This document shows, piece by piece, positions 43,986-52,312 of a stretch of 64,000 nt of DNA. Made by a program: the position numbers and the translations under genes. The notes below the pieces were generated by a model. The model was not told the origin of the DNA. It was given only the letters and a program-made list of their open reading frames with translations, and did no database searches. Origin of the DNA: Thermoplasmata archaeon (GTDB lineage Archaea; Thermoplasmatota; Thermoplasmata; GCA-020350865); NCBI GenBank assembly GCA_020348445.1, contig CP070751.1:252006-316005 (forward strand). Reading direction: 5' to 3'. Every line of letters begins with the position of its first letter. Position 1 is the stretch's first letter.

Positions 43986-45163
43986 TATATTCCTATTATC
44001 CTATGGATCAGAGGGTTAGAAGGGAAGCAGAGAGTCTCAGCAAAAGCGGAGCCATCATTCATGTGATTTGTTTGAGAAATGAGAATGAAACTAAATTTGG
44101 AATTTACAATAATATTCATGTTTATAGGGTTCCTCTTGGGTTAAGAAGAAACGTTGGGTTTTTACAATATTTCTTCAGATATTTAATATTTCTAATCTTA
44201 TCAACATCCGCTCTTGTTAGATTGTTTGCCAAACATAAATATAAAGTTGTACATGTCCACTCTATTCCAGATTATCTCGTGTTTTGTGCAGTCGTTCCAA
44301 AATTATTTAAAGTAAAGATCATCTTAGACCTTCACGAGCTCATGCCTGAAATTTTTGCTACGAAGTTCGATATTTCCATGGACTCAAAAAGGGTAGGCCT
44401 TGTAAAATTTTTGGAAAGGACAAGCGTCCGTTTTTCAGATTTTATAATCACAACAAGTCAAATAAGAAAAAAGACACTCTCACTAAGAACACAAAAGAAG
44501 GATATTGCCATTATCATGAACCTTCCTCAAAAAGATTTCTTTAAAACTCGTGACATGAGGGATTTTATCGAGAAAAATGGCCTAAGAGAATCATTTATTA
44601 TTATTTACGTGGGCGGTTTATATCCAGAAAGGGAATTGGATGTTGTTATTAAAGCCATGAAATATATTGAAGTAAAAATCCCGAACATTAAGTTCGTCAT
44701 CTGCGGTACGGGAGGAGATGAATATGTTGCTTCATTGCATGATCTTATAAAAGATTTAAATCTTGAAAAGAAGGTATTGTTCGTGGGATATGTCCCTCAG
44801 GATGATGTTTTAAATTATATCGATTTATCAGATGTTGCAATTTGCCCATATAGATTTTATCCAAAGCTAGGAGATGTTTTGGACGGGGTCAGTTCTACAA
44901 AAGTATTTGAATATCTCCTAGTTCCGAAACCTGTTATTGTATCCAATACGTCTGCAACAAATGAAGAATTCAAAGATTTGGTATCTTTTTATGAAAGTGG
45001 TGATCACAAGAATTTAGGAGATAGATTATATGAAGTGTATAAAAACGGAGATGAATTCAATAAAATGGCAAAGAAGGCACAGGAGGTATTATTTAAAAGA
45101 TATGATCCTGAGAAGAATGAACAAAAATTCTTAGAAATTTACAAGAACCTAATTACAAGATGA
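43979..45163 (+). CDS. GT4-family glycosyltransferase
   Basis: This 394-residue transferase begins MVVYSYYPMDQRVRREAESL and has VVHVHSIPDYLVFCAVV, LDLHELMPEIFATKF, IIMNLPQKDFF, IYVGGLYPERELDVVI and STKVFEYLLVPKPVIVS. It is a paralogue of the GT4 protein encoded at 38653-39861. The ATG at 43979 overlaps the stop of the GPT gene, so the second sugar may be added by this enzyme directly after lipid loading. A longer frame from 43910 would lie inside the GPT gene. Confidence 0.85.
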   Translation: MVVYSYYPMDQRVRREAESLSKSGAIIHVICLRNENETKFGIYNNIHVYRVPLGLRRNVGFLQYFFRYLIFLILSTSALVRLFAKHKYKVVHVHSIPDYLVFCAVVPKLFKVKIILDLHELMPEIFATKFDISMDSKRVGLVKFLERTSVRFSDFIITTSQIRKKTLSLRTQKKDIAIIMNLPQKDFFKTRDMRDFIEKNGLRESFIIIYVGGLYPERELDVVIKAMKYIEVKIPNIKFVICGTGGDEYVASLHDLIKDLNLEKKVLFVGYVPQDDVLNYIDLSDVAICPYRFYPKLGDVLDGVSSTKVFEYLLVPKPVIVSNTSATNEEFKDLVSFYESGDHKNLGDRLYEVYKNGDEFNKMAKKAQEVLFKRYDPEKNEQKFLEIYKNLITR

Positions 45164-45179
45164 GAAAGGTGCAAGCGTC

Positions 45180-45833
45180 ATGAACAAAGAAAAACAGCAA
45201 TCAGATTTTTGGGATGATTACAGCGAAGATTTCGATGCTATCTATTCACATGAAAAATCTAAATTTAACAATCTATTGGATAAGGTATTTCGGCAGGATA
45301 TGTACGAGCGTTTTCAATTTACTATTGAAGAATCCCAGCCCATAAGTGATAGAACCATTCTTGATGTGGGGTGTGGCCCTGGTTACTATTCCCTGGCCTA
45401 TGCAAGGCAAGGAGCAAAGAAGGTCATTGGTATCGATTATTCTGAGAAAATGATTAGATTAGCCAATGAACGTATGAAGAAGGAAAATCTGGGTGGCAAT
45501 TGTCAGTTTCTAGTCGAAGATATAAAGGATTACAATCCAGATTTAAAGTTCGACATTTCAGTGGCCATCGGGTTGTTTGACTATATTAAGGATCCTTTAC
45601 CATATTTAATTAAAATGCGGGAGTTAACAAATGAAAAAATAATTCTTACATTTCCAAGGTTGTATACCTGGCGTGTCCCTATAAGAAAAATCAGGCTAAT
45701 GATAAAGAAATTGGATGTATATTTCTATTCAAAAGGTAGGTTGAAGATATTATTAGAATCTGCAGGCCTTAAAAAATACAAAATTGTTGACATAGGCAAA
45801 TTGCACTGTGTAGTTGTTTTCATAGATAAATGA
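45180..45833 (+). CDS. Class I SAM-dependent methyltransferase
   Basis: The 217-residue methyltransferase has motif I ILDVGCGPGYYSLAYA at about residues 60-75, VIGIDYSEKMIRLANER as motif II, FLVEDIKDYNP and ISVAIGLFDYIKDP. N-terminal FWDDYSEDFDAIYSH is common in small sugar or lipid methyltransferases. It starts 16 nt after the GT4 stop, with an AGAAAGG stretch upstream of its ATG, and is probably co-transcribed with GPT and GT4. The substrate is unknown. Confidence 0.8.
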   Translation: MNKEKQQSDFWDDYSEDFDAIYSHEKSKFNNLLDKVFRQDMYERFQFTIEESQPISDRTILDVGCGPGYYSLAYARQGAKKVIGIDYSEKMIRLANERMKKENLGGNCQFLVEDIKDYNPDLKFDISVAIGLFDYIKDPLPYLIKMRELTNEKIILTFPRLYTWRVPIRKIRLMIKKLDVYFYSKGRLKILLESAGLKKYKIVDIGKLHCVVVFIDK

Positions 45834-45892
45834 TATTTTTATCAAAAGAAATTATTAACTAAACAATTAAATATCACTAAAACCTACCAACG

Positions 45893-46882
45893 GTGAAGCA
45901 AATGCTCAATGTTGGCGTGATTGGCATAGGCATGATGGGTCAAAACCATGCAAGGGTATATTCTGAGATAGCAAATTTGGTGGGTCTTGCTGATCAGAAC
46001 GAGAAGGTACTAAGACGGTTTTCTAAGAGGTTCAAAGTTAGAGGATATGAAGATTACAATGAATTACTTGAAAGTCCAGATTTGGACGCAGTAAGTGTTT
46101 GCACTCCCACCACAACCCATTTTAAGATAGTAAATGATGCCATCTCAGCCAAAAAACATGTTCTAGTTGAAAAGCCCATGGGTGGTGAATTGGAAAAGGC
46201 AAATAAGCTCGTTGCCAATGCTAAAAAAAAGGGCGTGGTTCTGGCTGTGGGTTATATCGAGAGATACAATCCAATCGTGGGATTCACCAAGAGCCTGATT
46301 GAAAAGGGGCAGTTCGGTGATGTGATATCGATTTCCTCAAGAAGGGTCAGCTCGTTCCCTTCGAGAATCAAGGATGTGGGTGTTATTTTAGATTTAGGCA
46401 TACATGATATTGATGTGATCAGGTATCTATTAGGTTCCAAAGTCAAAAGTGTTTATTCCCTGGCAGGCAAACCCAATGAGGCCGAATTCGAGGATCATGC
46501 CAACATACTTCTCGAATTCGAAAACGAGGTACTTGCCCATGTGGAGGTAAATTGGCTCACACCCATGAAGGTAAGACGCGTTTCGTTAACATGCTCCAAG
46601 AACTTCGTAGAGATGGATTACATCAACCAGATCCTGCAGGTTTCCTCATCCACAATAAAGAAAATCGACTACGGCAACCTTTACAGGATTCCCCAGGAGT
46701 ACTCAGAAAGAAAAATCCAAATAGAGAGAAGCGAACCCTTAAAAAATGAGCTTACAGATTTCTTAAGTGCAATAGAATTTGATAGGGAGCCCCTGGTATC
46801 GGGAGAGGAAGGGGTTGAGACCTTAAAAATCGCCCATGCAGCCATAAGATCATCGGTAAGCGGTAAAAAAGTCACAATCTAA
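45893..46882 (+). CDS. Gfo/Idh/MocA-family oxidoreductase, possible UDP-sugar 3-dehydrogenase
   Basis: The 329-residue protein has a Rossmann N-terminus (NVGVIGIGMMGQNHARVY) and CTPTTTHFKIV. The family EKP motif occurs in HVLVEKPMGGELE, followed by AVGYIERYNP, and ILDLGIHDIDVIRYLLG carries the conserved His/Asp region. Such proteins oxidise sugars at C3 and, next to UDP-GlcNAc 6-dehydrogenases, often make 3-keto-UDP-GlcNAc or its uronic acid (WlbA/WbpB-like). The specific substrate is inferred from context. GTG at 45893 is given; ATG 45902 is an alternative. A TTAAATATC box lies about 23 nt upstream. Confidence 0.78.
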   Translation: MKQMLNVGVIGIGMMGQNHARVYSEIANLVGLADQNEKVLRRFSKRFKVRGYEDYNELLESPDLDAVSVCTPTTTHFKIVNDAISAKKHVLVEKPMGGELEKANKLVANAKKKGVVLAVGYIERYNPIVGFTKSLIEKGQFGDVISISSRRVSSFPSRIKDVGVILDLGIHDIDVIRYLLGSKVKSVYSLAGKPNEAEFEDHANILLEFENEVLAHVEVNWLTPMKVRRVSLTCSKNFVEMDYINQILQVSSSTIKKIDYGNLYRIPQEYSERKIQIERSEPLKNELTDFLSAIEFDREPLVSGEEGVETLKIAHAAIRSSVSGKKVTI

Positions 46883-46981
46883 TTTCTTTTATCTAAATAC
46901 TGTGCAAAGACCAGCATCAGGCAAATATAAAAATAGTTTTATTGCAATGTGGTTTGATAAGAGGTAAAGGAGGTAAATAAC

Positions 46982-47539
46982 ATGGCTGGAGTGAAAATAA
47001 AAACCATAAATGCTCAAAAACTGGCTTATCTTGAACATACAGGAGATTACAGCAGTATACCCTATGGCCAGTACTTTGATAAGCTTTATGCATGGGCAAA
47101 GGAAAAGAAAGTTCGTCCAGGATTCAAACCTCTGGGTATATTCCATGATAATCCTGAAAAAACGCCACCCGAGCAGTGCAGAAGCGAGATCGCTATTCCC
47201 ATTATTGGGGATGCAGAGTCTGATGAAGAAATAAAAGTTAAGGAGCTTCCGGAAATGGAGGTTGCGGTAATCAAGCACAAGGGTTCCTCTGAGGAGTACC
47301 AGAACACCTACAAAACCTTGGGAGAATGGATAATCCAAAACGGTTATGAATGGGCAGGACCCTGCATGGAGGTGTACACAAAGAAGCCCAAGGTGAAAGG
47401 CGAGCAAACCATCATGTACGCCACGATTCAGGCCCCAGTTAAGAAAAAAGAGCCATTGCTTAGGAAATTGGCGGACAAGGAAGAATCAACAGAATCAAAA
47501 ACCGAGGAATCAGAAGACGAGCCAAAGGACGAGGAATAA
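46982..47539 (+). CDS. GyrI-like small-molecule-binding domain protein with acidic tail
   Basis: The 185-residue protein carries a GyrI/SOUL-like effector-binding fold, seen in KIKTINAQKLAYLEHTGDYSSI, GIFHDNPEKTPPEQCRSEIAIPI, and ELPEMEVAVIKHKGSSEEY, with the C-terminal ACMEVY-like PCMEVYTKK. It lacks a DNA-binding AraC domain. The last 30 residues are highly charged and acidic (DKEESTESKTEESEDEPKDEE-like, about 20 Glu/Asp/Ser/Lys residues). An AAAGGAGG Shine-Dalgarno sequence lies 8 nt before the ATG and an AATATAAAAA box lies about 54 nt upstream. Its ligand is unknown; it may bind a cytotoxic or signalling small molecule. Confidence 0.78.
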   Translation: MAGVKIKTINAQKLAYLEHTGDYSSIPYGQYFDKLYAWAKEKKVRPGFKPLGIFHDNPEKTPPEQCRSEIAIPIIGDAESDEEIKVKELPEMEVAVIKHKGSSEEYQNTYKTLGEWIIQNGYEWAGPCMEVYTKKPKVKGEQTIMYATIQAPVKKKEPLLRKLADKEESTESKTEESEDEPKDEE

Positions 47540-47546
47540 AAGGTTA

Positions 47547-48845
47547 CTATTTACCAATTCCAAAATAAACAAATCCCATCTTGATGCATTCATCTTTATC
47601 AAACATGTTTCTTCCATCAACGATAATAGGATTTCTCATCAATTTCTTGATATGATCGAGTTTTAGATTCTGATAAGCAGAATGCGCAGTTACCAAAACG
47701 AGGCAGTCCGAACTAGCAAGAGCCTCATCCAAATTATCAGACATCTCAACGTCCTCAAAATCCTTGACAAAAGGATCATGGGCTCTTATCTTCGCCCCTT
47801 TGTTTTTCAATTCATTTATTATTGTTTGTGCAGGAGAATTTCTTGTATCATCCGAGTCTGCAAGATATGCAACACCAAGAATCGAGATCACGGCATCTTG
47901 CATTTTCAATTGTGCTTCTGAAAGTGCGGATTCAGTTAGTTCCACCATATGATGGGGCATAAAATCGTTGATGTTCCTTGCCAGGGCAATTAACTTGGGC
48001 GAAAGTTTATTTTTCACTCCGTAAGCTAAAAGCCACGAATCCTTGGGTAAACAATGGCCTCCAACTCCCGCGCCAGGAATATGCATGTCCCTGAAAGGAC
48101 ATTTGTTCACCAAATCCTTGACCTCGTATGCATTCATACCAAGTTTTTCGCATATCTGTGCTATCTCATTTGCAAAGGCGATTTGAACGTCTCTGTAAGC
48201 ATTTTCCGCGGTCTTTACTATCTCTGCAGTGAGTGAGTCTGTTGGAAATAGCTCCCCTTCCACGATATTGCTGTACAATTCAACTGCCATGTTGGCACTC
48301 TCTTCGTTGATTCCCCCCACAACCCTGTCGTATTCTTTGATGTTTTGAAGCAATCTACCTGGCATCACCCTCTCAGGGCAGTTCGCGAGATAGAAATCTT
48401 TACCTGCAGTCAATCCCGATTCCTCCTCTAGAATCGGTTTTACAATTTTATCCATGGTCGTGGGGGCAATAGTGGATTCTATCACCACAAGTGTACCTTT
48501 CGAGAGGTTTTTTCCTATATCCTTTAAGGCGGATTCAAGAGAGGAATAGTTAGGTTCCATCTTTTGGGTGTCAAAGGGCGTCTGTACAGAGATAAGAATC
48601 GCATATGCATCTTTGCACACAGAGAAATTTTGGGTTGCAGAGAGCTTCTTTTTGGAAACTTGCTCTGCAAGCAATTCCTGAAGATGGGGCTCCTTACCCT
48701 TTATCGGAGATTCGCCCTGGTTTATCATATCAACCTTTGGCTTTGAGCGATTGATACCGATGACATTAAATCCCTTTTTAGCAAAAGCGCAGGCAACAGG
48801 GATGCCAACATATCCCATACCCACCACAACGATTTTCCTATCCAT
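47547..48845 (-). CDS. UDP-N-acetyl-D-mannosaminuronate/UDP-sugar 6-dehydrogenase, third paralogue
   Basis: The 432-residue protein is a WecC-like UDP-sugar dehydrogenase. It has IVVVGMGYVGIPVACAFA, VQTPFDTQK, ESTIAPTTMDK, NCPERVMPGRLL, and the catalytic cysteine in GVGGHCLPKDSWLLAYG. The PKDSW in place of the IDPW/VDPY found in the other two suggests a distinct substrate. The start at 48845 is preferred; a longer frame from 48902 would overlap the GPT gene upstream, which ends at 48860. The two minus-strand genes are 14 nt apart and probably form one unit. Confidence 0.86.
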   Translation of the reverse strand: MDRKIVVVGMGYVGIPVACAFAKKGFNVIGINRSKPKVDMINQGESPIKGKEPHLQELLAEQVSKKKLSATQNFSVCKDAYAILISVQTPFDTQKMEPNYSSLESALKDIGKNLSKGTLVVIESTIAPTTMDKIVKPILEEESGLTAGKDFYLANCPERVMPGRLLQNIKEYDRVVGGINEESANMAVELYSNIVEGELFPTDSLTAEIVKTAENAYRDVQIAFANEIAQICEKLGMNAYEVKDLVNKCPFRDMHIPGAGVGGHCLPKDSWLLAYGVKNKLSPKLIALARNINDFMPHHMVELTESALSEAQLKMQDAVISILGVAYLADSDDTRNSPAQTIINELKNKGAKIRAHDPFVKDFEDVEMSDNLDEALASSDCLVLVTAHSAYQNLKLDHIKKLMRNPIIVDGRNMFDKDECIKMGFVYFGIGK

Positions 48846-48859
48846 AATAAACTCCTCCG

Positions 48860-49822
48860 TCACAGGATTTCCACAACCGCCAATAAACCCACGATAAGGC
48901 AAAGTAATGCTTCAATGCCCCAAATTAACCAGACCAAGTGCTTTTCCTTGATCCTTTTTTTCTTCATTACTAAATGGGTCAGCGATTCCGATCTTTTTGA
49001 ATATGATAAGAATCCCTCCTTATCTGGAGTACCGTAATTCTCGCTTTGAAAATGGCCTCTGAGTTTCAGGAAGAATTCTATTATCATAGGTATGAACAAA
49101 AGAGCCCCTATTGTCTTCATGTCACCTATTATTGCGGCGCAGGCAATTGTGGCGCCCATAAAAAGGGTGAGAGTGTCACCGGGGAAGATTTTTGATGGAA
49201 AGCGATTGAACCAGAGAAATGCAAAAAGAGCACCAAGAAGCGGAAACAGCAGCATCAGCGAGTCCGTGGCTTCAAATGAAAAAGAGATTATTATCAATGT
49301 TAAGGTGATTATTATTCCCAGGCCTGCACCAAGACCATTGAAACCTTCGAGCATGTTACCAGCATTTGCAGCGCATGTCACGCCAAAGGGGGCAATCAGA
49401 ACCATCAAAACCCCAAAATCCACTGTTATGAAAACAAAAGACATTGTGGTTTTGTCGGCAGTATACACCCCCACAGGTATGGCAAACAAAAAGGGGATTA
49501 CTGCCTTGAGCCTCTGTCTTATACTGAAGAGATCATCCATAATGCCGGTAAGCGCGGCTCCCACTACAGCCAAAAGTGGGGCTGCCAGAATAGGGAAGTC
49601 GTCATTGTCGAAAATCTTGTTGATCACAAGTAGCGTTGAAACCCCTGCAATGAAGCCTATAACTACTGCCAATCCGCCCATCTCGGGAATTTTCGGCTTG
49701 TCAAATTTGTTATGATCAACACCTACAAGCCCGCTCTCTGTTAATTTCTTGATGAGCCAGGGTACGGTTATGATGGTTGTTATAAATGATACAATTAAAG
49801 AAATGATCAATATTTCCGGCAT
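48860..49822 (-). CDS. GPT/MraY-family polyprenyl-phosphate sugar-1-phosphate transferase, second copy
   Basis: This 320-residue membrane protein has the same landmarks as the copy at 43008-43985: PEMGGLAVVIGFI, GIMDDLFSIRQRL, GNMLEGFNGLGAGLGIIIT, WFNRFPSKIFPGDTLTLFMGA and a LRGHFQSENYG loop near the end. Two paralogues in one locus suggest two lipid-linked glycans or two different first sugars. It is followed 14 nt later by a UDP-sugar dehydrogenase gene on the same strand, so the pair may supply and load the same sugar. Confidence 0.86.
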   Translation of the reverse strand: MPEILIISLIVSFITTIITVPWLIKKLTESGLVGVDHNKFDKPKIPEMGGLAVVIGFIAGVSTLLVINKIFDNDDFPILAAPLLAVVGAALTGIMDDLFSIRQRLKAVIPFLFAIPVGVYTADKTTMSFVFITVDFGVLMVLIAPFGVTCAANAGNMLEGFNGLGAGLGIIITLTLIIISFSFEATDSLMLLFPLLGALFAFLWFNRFPSKIFPGDTLTLFMGATIACAAIIGDMKTIGALLFIPMIIEFFLKLRGHFQSENYGTPDKEGFLSYSKRSESLTHLVMKKKRIKEKHLVWLIWGIEALLCLIVGLLAVVEIL

Positions 49823-49954
49823 GCCTCTCTAGCCAAGTGAACTAACTAATTCCCTAAAAAGTTTTTCTTTTGAATATCCATTTTCAGAAGTTCAAATCTT
49901 CGGATAAATCAGGGAATAGGTTCGATATCTCGATTTTAAGTGAAAAAAAATGGT

Positions 49955-52237
49955 TTACGTAATCTCTTTTTTATTACGTGCCATCTTCCTTGTCATAATG
50001 TATCCCAAAATCAATAAAATCAATATTGCAGATGCCACCAGGGCCCAAGGAATCCCCTCCTCCTTTTTAGGAGGTTTTTTCCCGAGTTCTACGTACTCCA
50101 CAGCTTCAAGATCATAGAGGTTTACTGTCATTTCCATTTCATTTCCATCGTAATCAGAACTGGGGGTACCAAATCTAAGGGGTGCGATCATTGAATTTTC
50201 TTGGCTGAAGTCTATGAAATTCCCTTCACCGTCCAAATCCCCCCAAACAAGCTGCACTGATATGGAATATTCTATCCTCAGTTCCACGTAGCTGTTATCC
50301 CGAAGTGGATTTTGGAATTTGAAGCCCTGTCCAACTATTCCGAAGGCCCAAAGCGCATCAGTTGTGGAAGAGTCCACCTCGAGTTCTTCGTGTCGGGTGC
50401 CTGAGAGCTCGGGGCTCATATCGCCGTTATAATCAACGGAACCATCGTTGTCGAAGTCGATTGTAAAGGAGATATCTCCAGCTGACATTGTAGAGGCGTC
50501 CACTGGATCGTAAGCGAGGTCCACAATTACCCTTTTTACACCCGCTGGGACGAACACGTTCTTGGTTTGATTAACTGTTGTAATAGATATTCCATTTTGA
50601 TCGATATACCTGCTGTATTCACCGTCCCACTGGGTATAAAGGACATTGGTGGATTCTGACAGATTCACCTCAACCATCATATTCTCGAAGCTTCTAAGGG
50701 CATCGGCCACGGTGATATCCTTCTCGGGGTACATTTTTCTGAGTCGTTCCAAAGTCAAGGCCACCCCCACAGCCTTCTCCACGTTAACTATTCCATAACC
50801 CTGGCAGTAGTCCATGGGCCTTCCGTCCATACCTGTGATGTTATCTTGGGCTGGAACACCTGTCTCTTCAGAGGGCTCAAGATAAGTGGCAGTAGCTTCC
50901 ATTATCCATTCGATTTCGTGTATTCTCGTCTTAGGATTCTCCCACCAACTTGCATCTTCACCGCTATAATCCTCATGTCTCTCGCTTATTGTAAGAGACG
51001 GGGCAGCCTGCCACAAAAGTGCTACCAATCCAGCAACATGGGGCGTGGACATGGAGGTGCCGCTTATGGCCAAGTAGTACGGATTGGGATTGCCGCCGAC
51101 CTTTGATCCAGCGCTGATTAAAGTTCTCCTTGCATGGGCACTCCATATGCTTCTACCAGGTGCCCCTATATCAGGATAGGTGTGGTTTTGCCCGATATAA
51201 CCTTTGGAGCTGAAGTCAGTCACAGCTGAGCCGTCTCTTTCATAAGCAGCGCACATTATTGCAACTGGTGTGTTGCCCTGGGGGCTGGTAAGTCCCTGCT
51301 CTCCTTGCGGATCATCTCTTCCATGATTTCCAGCAGACCATGTAGAAACCACGTTATTATCGAAGGCAAGCATCTCTATAACCTGGGTTAGCGGCGATTC
51401 GGGATCGTATAAGCCATGTTCCTGATCCTCCACATGCCAACTGTTGGTGGCGAGCCTGATGTTGTTAGGATTTGCATTGGGACGTGAATTGTCGTACACC
51501 CATTCGAGGCTTATTAGATAATCTGCTACAGTGGGATCAACCAAAGTGAGTCCAATTAAATTGGCACCAGGAGCCACACCTCTTCTGGCCCCTGCAGAAG
51601 CGTCACCGTTTCCTGCCACAGTGCCTGCGACGTGCGTCCCGTGCCCGTAGTCAAAATCCGTGTTTTCCATCTCTACCCAGGCATAACCTCCGTCTCGATT
51701 GAGAAATAGATTCATGATGGTCTTTTCCCCGTAATCCAGATCAGGATGTCCCGCGTCGATACCGGTATCAACCACGACAGCCGTGACTCCGGACCCATCG
51801 ATAAACGTGTGTTTGGACGAGCCATTGACCTCACGGTTCCATGCACTTGGTGCGTCGATTACAGATAGCGACAGCTCCATGTCAAGTTCTATCTCACTAT
51901 TGAAATCTATTCTGCTTGCACGGTTATAGCTACTTAGGGTCTTAATTGAATCCACTTTTCCTCTTAAATAGACCGCGGGTATCACATGATAGGTATAAAG
52001 GATATCAATATCCAATGCATTTATCAAATCAATATCCTTCTCCTTAACCTCCCCTTGAAATTGAACTATGACCTCCATTTCATCTGTGGGAGATAGTCTT
52101 TTAATTTCACGGAGGGCAGAAGGTGCAAAGACATCTTCTCGTATACTGGAATCACCATAAATAACAGGTGTTGAGGGTAAAATGATCATTAATACGATAA
52201 TAAAGCAAATCTCAAACCCCCTTGATATTTTATGCAT
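49955..52237 (-). CDS. Membrane-anchored subtilisin-like serine protease (S8)
   Basis: The 760-residue protein has an N-terminal signal segment (about residues 8-27), then an inhibitor-like propeptide region (EMEVIVQFQGEVKEKD). The S8 catalytic domain has D157 in VVVDTG, H202 in GHGTHVAG and S395 in SGTSMSTPHVAG, with N304 in SAGNHG as the oxyanion residue. The beta-rich C-terminal region resembles subtilase-associated domains, with SFTIDFDNDGSVDYNGD. A C-terminal transmembrane helix (about residues 733-751) is followed by a short basic tail. It would act outside the cell, anchored in the membrane. A TATATTG-like box is centred about 25 nt before the ATG. Confidence 0.9.
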   Translation of the reverse strand: MHKISRGFEICFIIVLMIILPSTPVIYGDSSIREDVFAPSALREIKRLSPTDEMEVIVQFQGEVKEKDIDLINALDIDILYTYHVIPAVYLRGKVDSIKTLSSYNRASRIDFNSEIELDMELSLSVIDAPSAWNREVNGSSKHTFIDGSGVTAVVVDTGIDAGHPDLDYGEKTIMNLFLNRDGGYAWVEMENTDFDYGHGTHVAGTVAGNGDASAGARRGVAPGANLIGLTLVDPTVADYLISLEWVYDNSRPNANPNNIRLATNSWHVEDQEHGLYDPESPLTQVIEMLAFDNNVVSTWSAGNHGRDDPQGEQGLTSPQGNTPVAIMCAAYERDGSAVTDFSSKGYIGQNHTYPDIGAPGRSIWSAHARRTLISAGSKVGGNPNPYYLAISGTSMSTPHVAGLVALLWQAAPSLTISERHEDYSGEDASWWENPKTRIHEIEWIMEATATYLEPSEETGVPAQDNITGMDGRPMDYCQGYGIVNVEKAVGVALTLERLRKMYPEKDITVADALRSFENMMVEVNLSESTNVLYTQWDGEYSRYIDQNGISITTVNQTKNVFVPAGVKRVIVDLAYDPVDASTMSAGDISFTIDFDNDGSVDYNGDMSPELSGTRHEELEVDSSTTDALWAFGIVGQGFKFQNPLRDNSYVELRIEYSISVQLVWGDLDGEGNFIDFSQENSMIAPLRFGTPSSDYDGNEMEMTVNLYDLEAVEYVELGKKPPKKEEGIPWALVASAILILLILGYIMTRKMARNKKEIT

Positions 52238-52312
52238 TTTCCAAACACCGCAAATTACAATATAACATTCCCGATATATATATTTCTTTGAAATAAAGGC
52301 AGATTGGACCCC

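Noticed and set aside
46889-47407. A 172-codon minus-strand frame
   Set aside because: It is antisense to the GyrI-like gene, which has a strong Shine-Dalgarno sequence and a recognisable fold; the antisense product has no family marks.
49092-49715. A 207-codon open frame on the plus strand
   Set aside because: It lies fully antisense to the GPT/MraY-family gene at 48860-49822, whose motifs are clear. The plus-strand product is a low-complexity Ala/Pro/Lys/Ser mix with no family signature.
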